Shown here piece after piece: positions 23,701 through 41,543 of a stretch of DNA of 64,000 nucleotides. The stretch's first letter is position 1. Each line of letters begins with the position of its first letter. Location of the stretch: positions 1,922,001-1,986,000 of the forward strand of contig OZ004595.1 in the NCBI GenBank assembly GCA_963924555.1, read 5' to 3'. Under the pieces are notes generated by a model, which had not been told where the DNA came from, made no database searches, and saw nothing but the letters and a program-made list of their open reading frames with translations. The position numbers and the translations under genes were made by a program. Source of the DNA: Crambe crambe (taxonomy: Eukaryota; Porifera; Demospongiae; Poecilosclerida; Crambeidae).

Positions 23701-26700
23701 ATGGCTAAGTAGAGGCCAACATAAGCCATGGCATCCTCAAAGACGAACTGAACCCAAAATTTCCAGGTGTTATCTTTGTTAGCCATACTTTGCAAGTACT
23801 TCTCAAACTCAGAGAACATTACTTTTTTGTCCTCTGCTAAGGTGGCTAGTGTCACTAGAGAAGTATTTATTTTGTGCCTAAAGTTTTCCTCCTTTGCTGA
23901 CTCGGTGTTATTGAGGATATCTATCACCCTGTTTAGGAGGCTTGTTTGTGATCCTGCTGTTGTCAATGTACTTGTGTTACATGTTGTAGAATCAGTACAT
24001 GTGGTAGCCACAGTGAATGTAGATGGTGGTCTGGCACATGAGGTAGCTACAGTAGATGCAGATGGAGGTTCAATAGCTCTAGTAGGCATAGTAGATGTAG
24101 ATGGAGGTTCTGTAGCTATAGTAACCACAGTAGATGTAGATGGTGGTCCAGCACATGCAGTAGCCATGGTAGATGCAGATGGAGGTTCGGTAGCTCTAGT
24201 TGCAGAAGGAGGTTCAGTAGTAGCCACTGTTGATGTCACATGTGTGGAAGCAGATGGAGCAGTACCAAGAAATGAGTGCAGCATTGCTCTGTATAGTGCC
24301 TCCCAGGCTTCCAGAATGAAGTTATGGGTTCTTTTGAATTGGCTACATTCTTTGATAGCAGCCACTGGGTAGCCAGCTACCTCAGCGAGTGATTTCAGCC
24401 CGGCATCAAAGTATGGCTTCATTAAAGCCACCTGATAATTCATGAGCATATGCCAGTCCCCTGGGTAGGGGATCAACCAGCCCAACTCATCACTGTACTC
24501 CAATTTTAGAGACTGCAACAACTCATAAATTTTGGCATCCCCTTCAACAACCAGATATTTGTTGCCCGTAGCTGTGTGTATAAACTCGTCATAAAGGTCA
24601 TGGAGCATGGACATTAGAGTGTCTTTGCTGTCAGCCTTGCAATCCATAATATTAAGATAGAAAAAGTTTGATTTTTCTGTATGTGTGGCCCTGGTGCATG
24701 AGAAGTAATCCTGTATACTTATTACTCTCTTGTCTGGTTGCTTGGCTGCAACTGCTACTTTCTGAAGCATATACATGTGCAGTTCACTCTTCAGCTCCAT
24801 CACTGCAGACTTCTCCTGATCGTTAGGCAGAAAATCTGAGAGTGAAAGAAGTCGACTTTCCTTTTGGGCAGTGGCACTCATATGGAAGAAGGGGTGCTGG
24901 TTGCTAGAACTTTCAGCACGCAATTGTGAGTTATACTCGGTGCCTGTTCGAGGCTTTGGCTGCCTTTTAGCAGTTGGTCCTGCAGTATATGATGGTAATC
25001 TTTTCCTACCTAGTCTGTGAGTGATGTCATGGTTACAACTAGGTTGAGCAACTGAGGAACAACTGCTATGCACAGCAGCCGTATTCAGTAGGGTATGATC
25101 ACTGAATGCTGGTTCAATAGACAGTGCAAGTGATGGTAGAGGCTGAACAACCTGAATAGATGTTCCATGCCAGCTGCTGTTATTTGAGCCTTTACTGACT
25201 CTTGCAAAGCTGTGTTTGAAGTCGATATTGTCGGCTGATATGATAATGAAGCTCTCACTATCTAGACACTTGATCTTAAGTTGCTCTCAATCTGTGTGCT
25301 TCTGTTGAATGTGCCTAGCCAGTGTGTCCATTGAGGCACATACGCCAAGCTGGTTCAGAAACTTGATGAGTGTGGCTGATCCCCCCTGGCCATCTATGAT
25401 GGAGGTGAGTAAGGTATGCAGGGGTATTGTGTAGTTGTCATTAATGCAAAACATCACAGAACAGAAGATACAGAACCTCCTCATAAGTTTAGTATGTTTG
25501 GTCTTGGGTGAAACTTTTGTTGTATCTTTTTTCTCCCATGGACTCGTCGTTAAAAGGCAGATGGCTTCCCACAATATGGGATCAATATCAGCAATGAGCT
25601 CTTTTATGGTTGTATCGGATAATTCAAAATTGTGTTTTTTGTTACTTATTAAAAATGAGTTGATATGTGAGCATGCTCTTTGATTAATTTCTGTGAGTAA
25701 TTCACGTCTGGTGTGCTCTGTATGCTCAATACTCGTGCTGGTGGTGGTATGCTTGATTTCATTTTCAGGGACCTGTTGTGCTTTTCGTACTTTCCATAGT
25801 GCTTGAGATAGGGGTTGAGATAAATCACTGCCAGATCTAAATATAAGTGTGCCGAACTTTTTAACTTTGCATGTGTATTTCATGTGGTGCTGTAAATTGG
25901 TGGTTAAAGTGCTAAGGATAAGTTGTGGTGAAACAAGTTTGGGTATATCAATTTCCTCCTGTAGTTGGTGTGCTAATTTCGTAGCAGCAGTGGAGAACAT
26001 GTCCTGGATGTCTGGAAGCAGGAGAGCATTCCCCTGAAGTAGTTCCTTTGCCACAACTACAGTAATGGTTTTTAGTGAGGATTCTACCAGTTCTTCCACT
26101 GTGTGCACTGTGTTATGTACGTTACTTGATAATTTGATGATAATACCGTGTAGATCACTATCCTTGCTAATAGTTTTTTCTTCTTGTATAATAAATAAGT
26201 GTGAACGATAACATGTATAACATACTTTATCCTGTTGTTTTATGGTGCCTTCAAAATTGGTGTGTTGGAATAAATGTTGTTGTATTAGGTTAGGTTGGGG
26301 GCATAGTTTGGGGTTGGAATCTCTGCGGAGTGCTGTCCCACAAGTGACACAATGTCTTTGTACGGGGTGCAATTTTTTATATACCATATGGTAGTGATGT
26401 TTGCAGAGTGGTGTAGGGATTGGGATGGGCGAAACTTTACTCTTTAATCCTAAACCTCTAAGTACCGATTCCGTTTGTCCTTGTAATGAGGAAAACACTA
26501 CTTGTTTGCACTCGTCGATGCAACAGGTTGTTTGGCTGGTTGTTAGCAACCACCTAGGTGTATGGCTAGGATCTGTAAGTACCCTTGTTACATCCCTTCT
26601 GCAGGTTTGACAGATTACTCCATCATCAGGGACATCAAGGCTTGATATGTACCTGTAAGCCTCTACATTTTTCCACTTGGATGGTGTGCTCAGATGGACT

Positions 26701-27398
26701 TTTCCATGGCAGAGGTAGCAAGCTTCTGTGAGGCTGGTGGTCTGCTCTGTCATTGCACTATAACTATAATGTATTAGTACACTGATAATTTATTTATCAC
26801 TTTTTAATGATAAAATATTACCATGTATATTAGTTTGTTCCTTCTCTGATCTGTTACCACACTTAGCAGCGGTTGAAATACTAAGTAATAGGATTGTTTA
26901 CCTACTTATCAACCACATACAAGTATAAACCACAAGCACACTTACCTTAACCAATTTCAGCTGCACAGTGAATGCAGCTGGACTTTGCACGCGCTTAAGT
27001 ACATTGCTGCCGAGCGTGCACAAGTCCATACTTGGATCATTGTAAGCTAGGGATGTCAGAATGGTGCTGGAGAAAGTAAAGCTTTAGATCTGTGTCGGAA
27101 AATATTATACCACGTTAGTTAGTGCATCCTTTCAAAACAGGTATGTTGCATGTTTGGTGCCCGTGCAAGTGGATTTTGGCAGTTGTAAGCGATTAAGTGC
27201 GTTATTAGTGTACTAGGAAGGTTGTGTGTCCTCGCTAACAAATTTCAAGTCCAAGAATGCACAGGTAACGAAATGAGAAGACGTTTTCTAGACCTGCTGT
27301 TTTGATTCATTGTGCACCTACGGCAAGAATTGACATTTCCGGTAAAATTAAATTTCAATGGGGCCCAATTGACTTCCGGTTTGGTTGCGTAACGACTG
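20782..27398 (-). mobile_element. Academ-like DNA transposon, 6617 bp, between TERF and PINX1
   Basis: The ends are exact 16-bp inverted repeats: CAGTCGTTACGCAACC at 20782-20797 and its reverse complement at 27383-27398. They are flanked by the 4-bp direct repeat GTTC (20778-20781 and 27399-27402). The interior holds one very long minus-strand frame (21204-26753) with a transposase-like core and an XPG/FEN1-type nuclease. A 3-4-bp duplication together with an encoded XPG nuclease is what I remember of the Academ superfamily; the family name is inference, the TIR and TSD are seen. Intact ends and a nearly intact frame suggest a fairly recent insertion. It separates the TERF start codon (20765) from the PINX1 start codon (27505). 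Confidence 0.85.
21204..26753 (-). CDS. Transposon protein: Zn-finger-like N-terminus, candidate DDE core, XPG nuclease, CXC cluster; one in-frame TGA
   Basis: One frame of 1849 codons runs from ATG 26753, broken only by TGA at 25287-25289 (codon 489). The frame reopens at once without shift, continuing with SFIISADNIDF and SSWHGTSIQVVQPLP before the first later start-like codon. Codons 1-488 hold Cys pairs (CYLCHGK, CQTCRRD, CVTCGT, CYTC). A candidate DDE core has VEGDAK (about codon 739), a D-x-x-H type PGDWHM (766-768) and GIDEAHE (1087-1091). An XPG/FEN1-like nuclease follows: VIFD (1377), AEEADTR (1485-1491), TPDTDV (about 1510) and the helix-hairpin GCDYVSFFSGIGKATF (1578-1593). A CXC cluster (CRCATGC, CSC, CECTNC) lies at 1759-1789, then an acidic tail. 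About codons 830-915 are TEPPSAST-like repeats. The catalytic assignments are mine. Confidence 0.75.
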
Positions 27399-27402
27399 GT
27401 TC

Positions 27403-27504
27403 TCGCGCGCTACTCATTCAAAGTTACTTCAAAATTACATTTTCTTACGGTTAATTTGGTGACCACGTGGTGGGTCGGTTAGGGGTGTGGCGTGGCAGGT
27501 TAGG
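27403..27504. promoter_or_regulatory. PINX1 promoter-proximal region, formerly shared with TERF
   Basis: The 102 bp between the transposon's right TSD and the PINX1 ATG contain tcgcgcgc at 27402-27409 and an E-box palindrome inside gaccacgtggtg (about 27460-27471). With the element and one GTTC copy removed, it joins the last 12 bp upstream of the TERF ATG, giving a 118-bp interval between the two start codons. Confidence 0.65.
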
Positions 27505-28789
27505 ATGCTTGCCGAGAAGAGGGAGAAAGTGAAATGGAGTCAAGATCCCAGAAACTGTAGATGGAGCCGAGGTATATTATTGGTGTGCTGAGTTAGCTTG
27601 ACTACACTGTTCTTCGACACAGATAAGTCCAAGTATGGTTACCGCATGCTTGAACGGATGGGATGGACTGAGGGCAAAGGGTTAGGAACAAATGAAAGCG
27701 GAGATACCACGCATGTTAAGATTTCCAAGAAGGATGACTGCAGAGGTGTGTTACTATAGTTACAGAAGCCACATCAAAGGAAGAAAACCAGGGGAAGGAC
27801 AAAGAAAGGAGCAATTTAATAATTTTATCAATTGCAGGGGTAGGGTGTAAGAGGGGAAGAGATGAGGAATGGCTCGAACACCAGGACACCTTTGACAAGT
27901 TATTGTCTGACCTCAATGCCCGGCAGTGTAATGGTGGGGCTGTCCCCACTACTAATCAGCAACCAGATGAGCAAGCTGAAGGAGGAAGAACTCTAGTGGA
28001 CAATGCTGTGGAATCCAAGAAGCTAGTGTGAGGTTATCATTGTAGATATGGGGATGGAGAGAGTTAGAGCAGATATAGCGAATGATCAAAGAGTCCTAAA
28101 CCCTCAAATAACCTGCAGTCAGGTAACCATCTCCCTGTAGTTCCTCCTGTTTTTGTTTTTGTTTTTGTTTTTTGTTTTTTTCCATCTGGTGTACTGTATT
28201 CTTGATACATGTATTATAATGATACATCTGCAGGTATAAACGTTTCCTTCACAGCAAAGATTTGTCAATGCAGAGCTCGGAGGATTTAGATTGTGTCTTG
28301 GGAAGGAAGAAAAGAAGAAAACCTTCCATTTCGAAGCAAGTACGTATGTATGCACGAGTCACTTGTATCCTCCTCTAGTCTGTGATCTACAATTCCCAAC
28401 AACAAATTCCACGTTTCTTTGTTAGACACATAAACAATTTTATCCCACAAACACCCATGTAGCAGGACTTTTACTATTCACACACCAGCTCCTCCCTCCT
28501 TCTCCCTGGTCACCCCCATGGCCCACCTAATTTCAGATCAACTGAAATCAACACTTCAGTTTTTCATGAAACTCGGCCCTTACTGTTATAGGAACTTGAT
28601 GTGAAGGGGACTGTGAAGGACACGCCCACAGGGACTGTGAAGGACACTCCCATGGGGACTGTGCAGGACACGCTCACAACCTCACATGGAATCACCACTG
28701 TCACAAAGACCCAGAGTGTCCAAGAATACTTTTCTATGAAGATGCAAGCCAAGAGAAGTAGTACCACTAAGAAGAAAGCTAAGAAGTAG
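27505..28789 (+). CDS. PINX1: PIN2/TRF1-interacting protein PINX1 (G-patch protein)
   Basis: Exons 27505-27571, 27623-27745, 27838-28027, 28234-28339 and 28592-28789 join in phase to 227 residues (human 328). The N-terminus MLAEKREKVKWSQDP matches the human opening. Exon 2 is the G-patch: YGYRMLERMGWTEGKGLG. Then come DEEWLEHQDTFDKLLSDLN, a YKRFLHSKDLS...DLDCVLG block typical of PINX1, and a QEYFSMKMQAK motif close to the C-terminus. PINX1 is a nucleolar protein that works in pre-rRNA/snoRNA processing and, in vertebrates, binds TRF1 and telomerase. The protein ends 14 residues after QEYFSMKMQAK, so the long Lys-rich telomerase-inhibitory tail of the human protein is missing. A poly(A) signal AATAAA lies at 28887-28892. 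It is divergent from TERF, with the transposon between. Confidence 0.95.
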
Positions 28790-29349
28790 GACTACCATGT
28801 TATGTATGTTTTGATTCATAACTTTTTATTCTGGCTTTCAGTGCAGTTATACATAACCACATAATTTATTATGACTGTGTATAATGAATAAAAAGGAAGA
28901 AAAAAAAGTCATTCAGTCTGGTTTCAGAGCTAGCCTGCATAAATAGACAGGGAATAGAAGTCTTTATATAGCCTAGTTCTACATGTATACAGGACAGTTG
29001 GAAAGAAGATGATAGTACAATGCACAAAAGATTTATCGTACCCTGTTTTATTCTTCCTCCACTTTATAAATGACTCCTACAATAAATGTTGCCCTTTATA
29101 ATTATTATTCAGAGGTTTTCACATCTACAAGGTCCTTGCCTCTTCTGTACAGTGACCACCACCAAGTGTGGTCGAGGTGGTCTCCAATCCATAACCAAGT
29201 GATTTCTCAAAATCAACGGTACAAACACTATTGGGAGTAGTAAGAGAGGTTGTTTCTGGGTCATGGTCTCTTTACAGAGGTCAAAGATCAATGGTACAAA
29301 CACTGGTGTCTTAATACAGGTTTCACACACTTGCACATTTGATTGCTGC
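28790..29349. other. Convergent 3' region of PINX1 and NTMT1
   Basis: No gene seen. AATAAA at 28887-28892 (+) fits PINX1. TTTATT at about 29046-29051 is a minus-strand AATAAA fitting NTMT1, so the two 3' UTRs are nearly adjoining. Confidence 0.6.
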
Positions 29350-30837
<1,488 letters not shown>

Positions 30838-30839
<2 letters not shown>

Positions 30840-32410
30840 GCTCGACCTTCGAATATTCGAACTAGCAAACAATATTGACGATACCTTACCATATCCTATT
30901 GAGATGGAAGATGGTAAGGAGGAAGGTTTTATAGTAAAGAAAAAAGATGATGTAGATGATGTTATAACTCCCAAAGAAATATCAGCCAAGGATGGAAGAA
31001 GAAAAAGATTTACAGGAACCCAAAGAAGTAGTGCCAACAACCCTACAGAAACTTCACAAGACATAGTTCCTAAAAAGACCAAGATACCAAGGAGAAAAAT
31101 AGCCAATCAGATTCCCGGTGATATACTGGAGAATCCGGACCTGAATTCTGCCATTTCAGTTTTGCCATCAAATTATAACTTTGAGATCCACAAGACGATT
31201 TGGAGAATCCGACAGAATGAGTCCAAGCGAGTAGCACTTCAGTTTCCCGAGGGTTTACTCATGTTTGCATGCACCATTGCTGATATTGTGGAGAAATTTA
31301 GTGGAGCTGAGACCATCATCATGGGAGATGTTACATACGGGGCGTGTTGTGTGGATGATTTCACTGCTCGTGCTCTTGGGGCAGACATGATGGTTCATTA
31401 CGGACACAGTTGTCTTGTTCCCATCAACACCACCTCCATTAAGATGCTGTATGTGTTTGTGGATATCAAAATAGACAACCAACATGTGATTGATACAATA
31501 AGGTAAGATTAAAGATCCTGAATTGTATACCAAAAGAAGCATCAAATGACATTATTTGGTGAAGTACATTTTCTAGTTGAGCACTAGTCCCTTCTCATGA
31601 GGTGAAAGCTGGACTACTTCTCTCTCTTGTCCTCCTCATATGTATCTCTCTTCCTCCCTCTCTCCTGAATACAATGATTGATATCTTTTCCTCGTCCCCA
31701 GGTTTAACTTCAAAAATGGTTCTCATATTGCACTTGTCAGCACGATCCAGTTCGTGGCAGCTCTGCAAAGCATTCAGCAACTCCTTACCAGTGAGTACAG
31801 TGTCACTGTACCTCGCTCACATCCTCTCTCTCCAGGAGAAATCTTAGGCTGTACATCCCCGAAACTTTCAGCTGAAATTGAAGCTGTGATCTACGTAGGA
31901 GACGGCCGATTCCATTTAGAGTCTATTATGATAGCAAATCCTAAACTTCCCGCTTATCGCTACGATCCATACAGCAAGGTTTTCTCTCAGGAGCACTATG
32001 ATCATGAGATGATGCAGCAGACAAGAAGAGATTCAATTATGGAGGCTTCGACTGCTAAACGATTTGGACTGATCCTTGGAACATTGGGAAGACAGGGAAG
32101 CCCAAAGATTCTGGATTTCCTCAAAGATTCCATGGCACAGTTAGGAATCAGCTATATTGTCGTATTGCTGTCAGAAATCTTCCCAGAGAAGTTGAAATTG
32201 TTCAAAGATGTGGATGCCTGGGTGCAAATAGCATGTCCAAGGCTGTCGATAGATTGGGGGACTGCTTTTGAGAAGCCTTTACTCACTCCCTATGAGGCAG
32301 CTGTGGCCCTCAAGATTACTAACTGGAAGGAGGAGGAGAATTACCCTATGGATTTTTATGCTACTAACAGTCTTGGACCATGGACAGTGAATAATGTAGT
32401 TCACAGGTGA
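30838..32410 (+). CDS. DPH1: Diphthamide biosynthesis protein 1
   Basis: Two exons, to 31502 and from 31702 to 32410. Starting at ATG 30904 gives 435 residues (human 443); an in-frame ATG at 30838 would give 457 but overlaps the NTMT1 start, so 30904 may be the real one. DPH1 with DPH2 forms the 4Fe-4S enzyme that transfers the 3-amino-3-carboxypropyl group of S-adenosylmethionine to a histidine of EF2. The conserved core is easy to see: [51 protein letters not shown] and HYGHSCLVP. Then follow [39 protein letters not shown] and [11 protein letters not shown]. The three cluster cysteines fall in GACCVD, LGCTSP and IACPRL. An AATAAA begins 2 nt after the stop. Confidence 0.96.
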
Positions 32411-32411
32411 C

Positions 32412-32533
32412 AATAAAATTTATTGCGCGCGCAAAGATAATAATAAAGCGTAACGTAACTAGGTAACGCGAAAGCTATAATAAAATTTAGCGTTTTTCGA
32501 AATTCCCGCGTCTGCTGATGCTAACGAGTAATA
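32412..32533. promoter_or_regulatory. DPH1 3' end and FOXN-like promoter
   Basis: Only 123 bp separate the DPH1 stop from the next ATG. The interval holds AATAAA at 32412-32417 and further aataaa copies near 32441 and 32480, plus a gcgcgcgc patch at 32425-32432. The termination signals of one gene and the promoter of the next must overlap or abut. Confidence 0.55.
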
Positions 32534-35266
32534 ATGGAAGAGTCTCCGTCTCTCTCGGCAATTTCGGACTTGCAGAATGAGCAGGAAAACAATGATGACT
32601 CAGCAGCGCCTGTGCAAGATGACCTAACCAATTTGAATTGGGTAGCAGGTATTCCGGTACCTATGAATACTTCTGTATCTCCTCCTGAAGGAGTTAAAGC
32701 AAGAAAACTCTTTTTTGGACCATCTTGCGCAAAGAATGCAGCAGAGCAGTGCCTATCGGATGCCGAAATACAGACACCTAGTACATGTGTTAAAACAAAG
32801 CCCCTGAAAGTACCTCTTCCAACATTTAAGATTGTTGTGAAGGATCAGAAAGAACATTGCGATAATACTCTTGCATCCAATGGTTCTTCTCCAGACAGAA
32901 AAGATTCAGTGATTTTTGCTAATATCGTTAATAAAATAACTTCAGAAAGTGATCATATCAACACACTGGAGTTGGATTCCCTCCCGGATAGAATAGGACT
33001 CTCATTACCAAATGAGGTGGTGTGTTTGGATGTCGAGAAGGAAGAGATCATCAAGGATGCAGATACTGATGAGGATATCGACGATGACGAAGAAGATGAT
33101 GCTGCACTTCAGGAGAAACCAAATTGCTCATACACTTGTCTCATTGGAATGGCTCTGAAAGCCAGCAATGGCTGCCTCCCAGTAAATGCTATCTATCAAT
33201 ATGTAGAGTAAGTTAATGATTATTAGCTATATTGATGAATTGGTTTATTATTTTTCTATAGGAAAGAATTTCCTTACTTCCTCACTGCCCCTGACGGATG
33301 GAAGGTGGGGATAATAATTTTTAAAGTAGTTTCTAGATCACTAAAGTAGCTTATCATTGATCTCTTCCTGCTTTATTGTTCACCCTTGCCTCAGAACTCT
33401 GTTCGACACAATCTATCTCTCAATCCAATATTCCGTAAAGTTAATCGTGAGGGTTGGACTGGGAAGAAAGGCTATCTTTGGGAAGTGAGCCCAGATAAGC
33501 AAGAGCTTGTAGACAAAGAAATTTTGAGATTCTTGAGCAGTACAGGGAAAAAGCTCGGCAAATTTGTCCCAGCAGCTGCAAAAGGTAGATGGGTAGATGT
33601 AACTCAGCAACTCCCCTGTTATAGTCAGAGAGATGGCTATGGCAAACATTAATTTTGATACTTGATTTTTCACAAGTGCAGCTATTCACTTGTTATCAGA
33701 GAAAGGGGTTAATATATTGTATGTTTCGTTTCATTCCCCCAGCTTCATATCCTAAGACCAAATACAAACCACGTTCAAAAAGTAGCAGTTGCTACTCATC
33801 ACACCTGAACACAGGAGGTCCAATCATCTGTAGTCGGTGTACAAGAATTCTCAGTCCCACACCTCAAGACTCATCCACCTCCTCTGATGATAGTCCAGTA
33901 CACCTCACAGAGAAAGAAATGAAGAAATATTCCATCGAGGCACAGGTAAAATACTGTAATGCATTCTGCTGTAACATCCTCATCACTTTTTACTCTATAG
34001 GAGGAAGTGACTGCTTCAGATATTCAAATGAAGCCAAAACTAAGTGCTACCCAACCAACATTTGACACAGAGAAAAGTCCATCAAAATACATTGGAATCA
34101 AACCTCCCTCAAATGACCCTCGAGAAGTAGCTGAAGAACTCTTTGGCCTCGGAGGCTCAAGTCCAGACATCCCTGGGAATTATTTCTCAATGGGGTATGG
34201 TGGCGGACCATTTATGCCGTTTTACCCACACCCGAGTCAGTTTGGGATACCAATGGAAAACTTTGATCAATTTCTCAACACATCCTCTTCTAGCTCTTCA
34301 AGCACATCCCCCCTCAATCAGAAGGGGGCTAATTTCCCCTCCTATTTCCAGCAATATGCCATTCCTTTCCCAATTCAGTACATGTACCCTCAAATGTACA
34401 ATTTCAGTGGCAATGGGTGTGTTACTGGTAGTAGTGGAGCAGCACCAAAAAATGCAGCCCCAAAACTTGCAGAAACATCTATCAAGGTTTTGTCTAGTTC
34501 AGATCAAATGGAGAGAGGAGGTGAACCTCAAGACATGAATGATATTACAAAAGGAAAGCATCAAAATGACATGGACAGTTATCCTGAAATCACTAGCTTA
34601 AGTTCACCTCTCAAAAGATTGAAGGTTGCTGATGATGGAGGGTCACTTGCAGCAGATGAATTGAACATTTCAGCTTATTTCGCTGATGTGAGTGCTAATG
34701 GTATTGGTTCAGATGAGGATGTTGACGAAAGTGAAGAACTTCCAGATTTTATGTCGTTTTTATTGAAGTCTAACCAACAAGAAGAGAGTGACTTTGGGCA
34801 CTCAGCCAATTTGGATAATTTCACTCTCGAGGAGAGGAAAAATCTAGAAGAATTGGCAGGAAACAGTGACTTAAGAGCACTTCTTTGTGCTGATCTGGAA
34901 AACTCTAAAAACTGTAAAAAAGATGAAAGTGTACATATTGAAGCAGATCCAGGATCTACTTATCTCAGTTCGATTCCCAACATAAAGAATAATGATGAAA
35001 TACCCAAGGAGAATCACAATTATATGAACAATGGAGAGAAGAGTGAAAATGGATGTATTACTTCAGTGGATCTTCATGACATTGACTCAACGGTTACTTC
35101 CTCGCGGCAGGATAACTACTTTCTTCCAAGCCTGGATAGCCTTCTTCATTTGGGAGATAACACTATAGTCACCATTAAAACGGCAATGAATTTGGACATC
35201 CAGGGAGTGGTAGAAGTTTCAACTGAAGATGATGCGGCAAGGGTGTCCAGCCCTTGTGCAGTTTGA
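32534..35266 (+). CDS. Forkhead transcription factor, FOXN1/4-like class
   Basis: Exons 32534-33207, 33262-33304, 33395-33584, 33743-33945 and 34001-35266 give 791 residues. The winged-helix domain (about residues 196-290) is split over three exons. It begins NCSYTCLIGMALKASNGCLP and includes [22 protein letters not shown], the recognition helix, then [28 protein letters not shown] is as in FOXN1/FOXN4 rather than FOXN2/3 (APTGWK). An acidic run (DEDIDDDEEDD) precedes the domain. The C-terminal part is long, Ser/Asn-rich and acidic, with ESEELPDFMSFLL and LDSLLHLGD stretches that could be activation segments (inference). Orthology within FOXN is uncertain because the flanks are not conserved enough to judge. 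Confidence 0.9.
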
Positions 35267-35531
35267 TAAAGAATACATGGCATGCTCCTATTAGCCAGCT
35301 ACTTTTATTATTAGCTATACTGTTTAAAATTTAATTTTAGGTACTAGCGAACTCTGACATACTAATCAATTTCATTCAGGAAGTGATTTCATTTATGAAG
35401 AATTTTGATTACTTAGCTAATACTTATAATCCGGGCATGTAAACATTAAATTAGCCAAGCCAAGATATCAAGATGTCACACAGCTGCAGTTGGTTTTAGC
35501 TAGCTCTTGTGTGCTGCTAGAGGGAATTAAG

Positions 35532-41310
<5,779 letters not shown>

Positions 41311-41543
41311 CAGATTCTCCACCACATAATATTATGCACCTGCAGAATCTACATGCAACAGGCCAACTGGAGAACCAGAAACACACACCACCATCATAAC
41401 TACACAAGTGATAAATTATATATAGGAGGTATAGCCAGCTGTATAACCAGTGTTATACACATAATATCACCATTCTGTAATGCAATACATATTTTGGTAC
41501 AAATAGAATGTATCATATATAATTATATATAGTGAGTCCTAAA

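Noticed and set aside
23767..24372. 201-codon + strand ORF
   Set aside because: Antisense shadow of the Thr/Pro repeat region in the transposon frame.
21204..26753. Two separate host genes (488 and 1289 codons)
   Set aside because: Same frame, separated only by one TGA with protein-like sequence on both sides, and enclosed by transposon TIRs and a target duplication.
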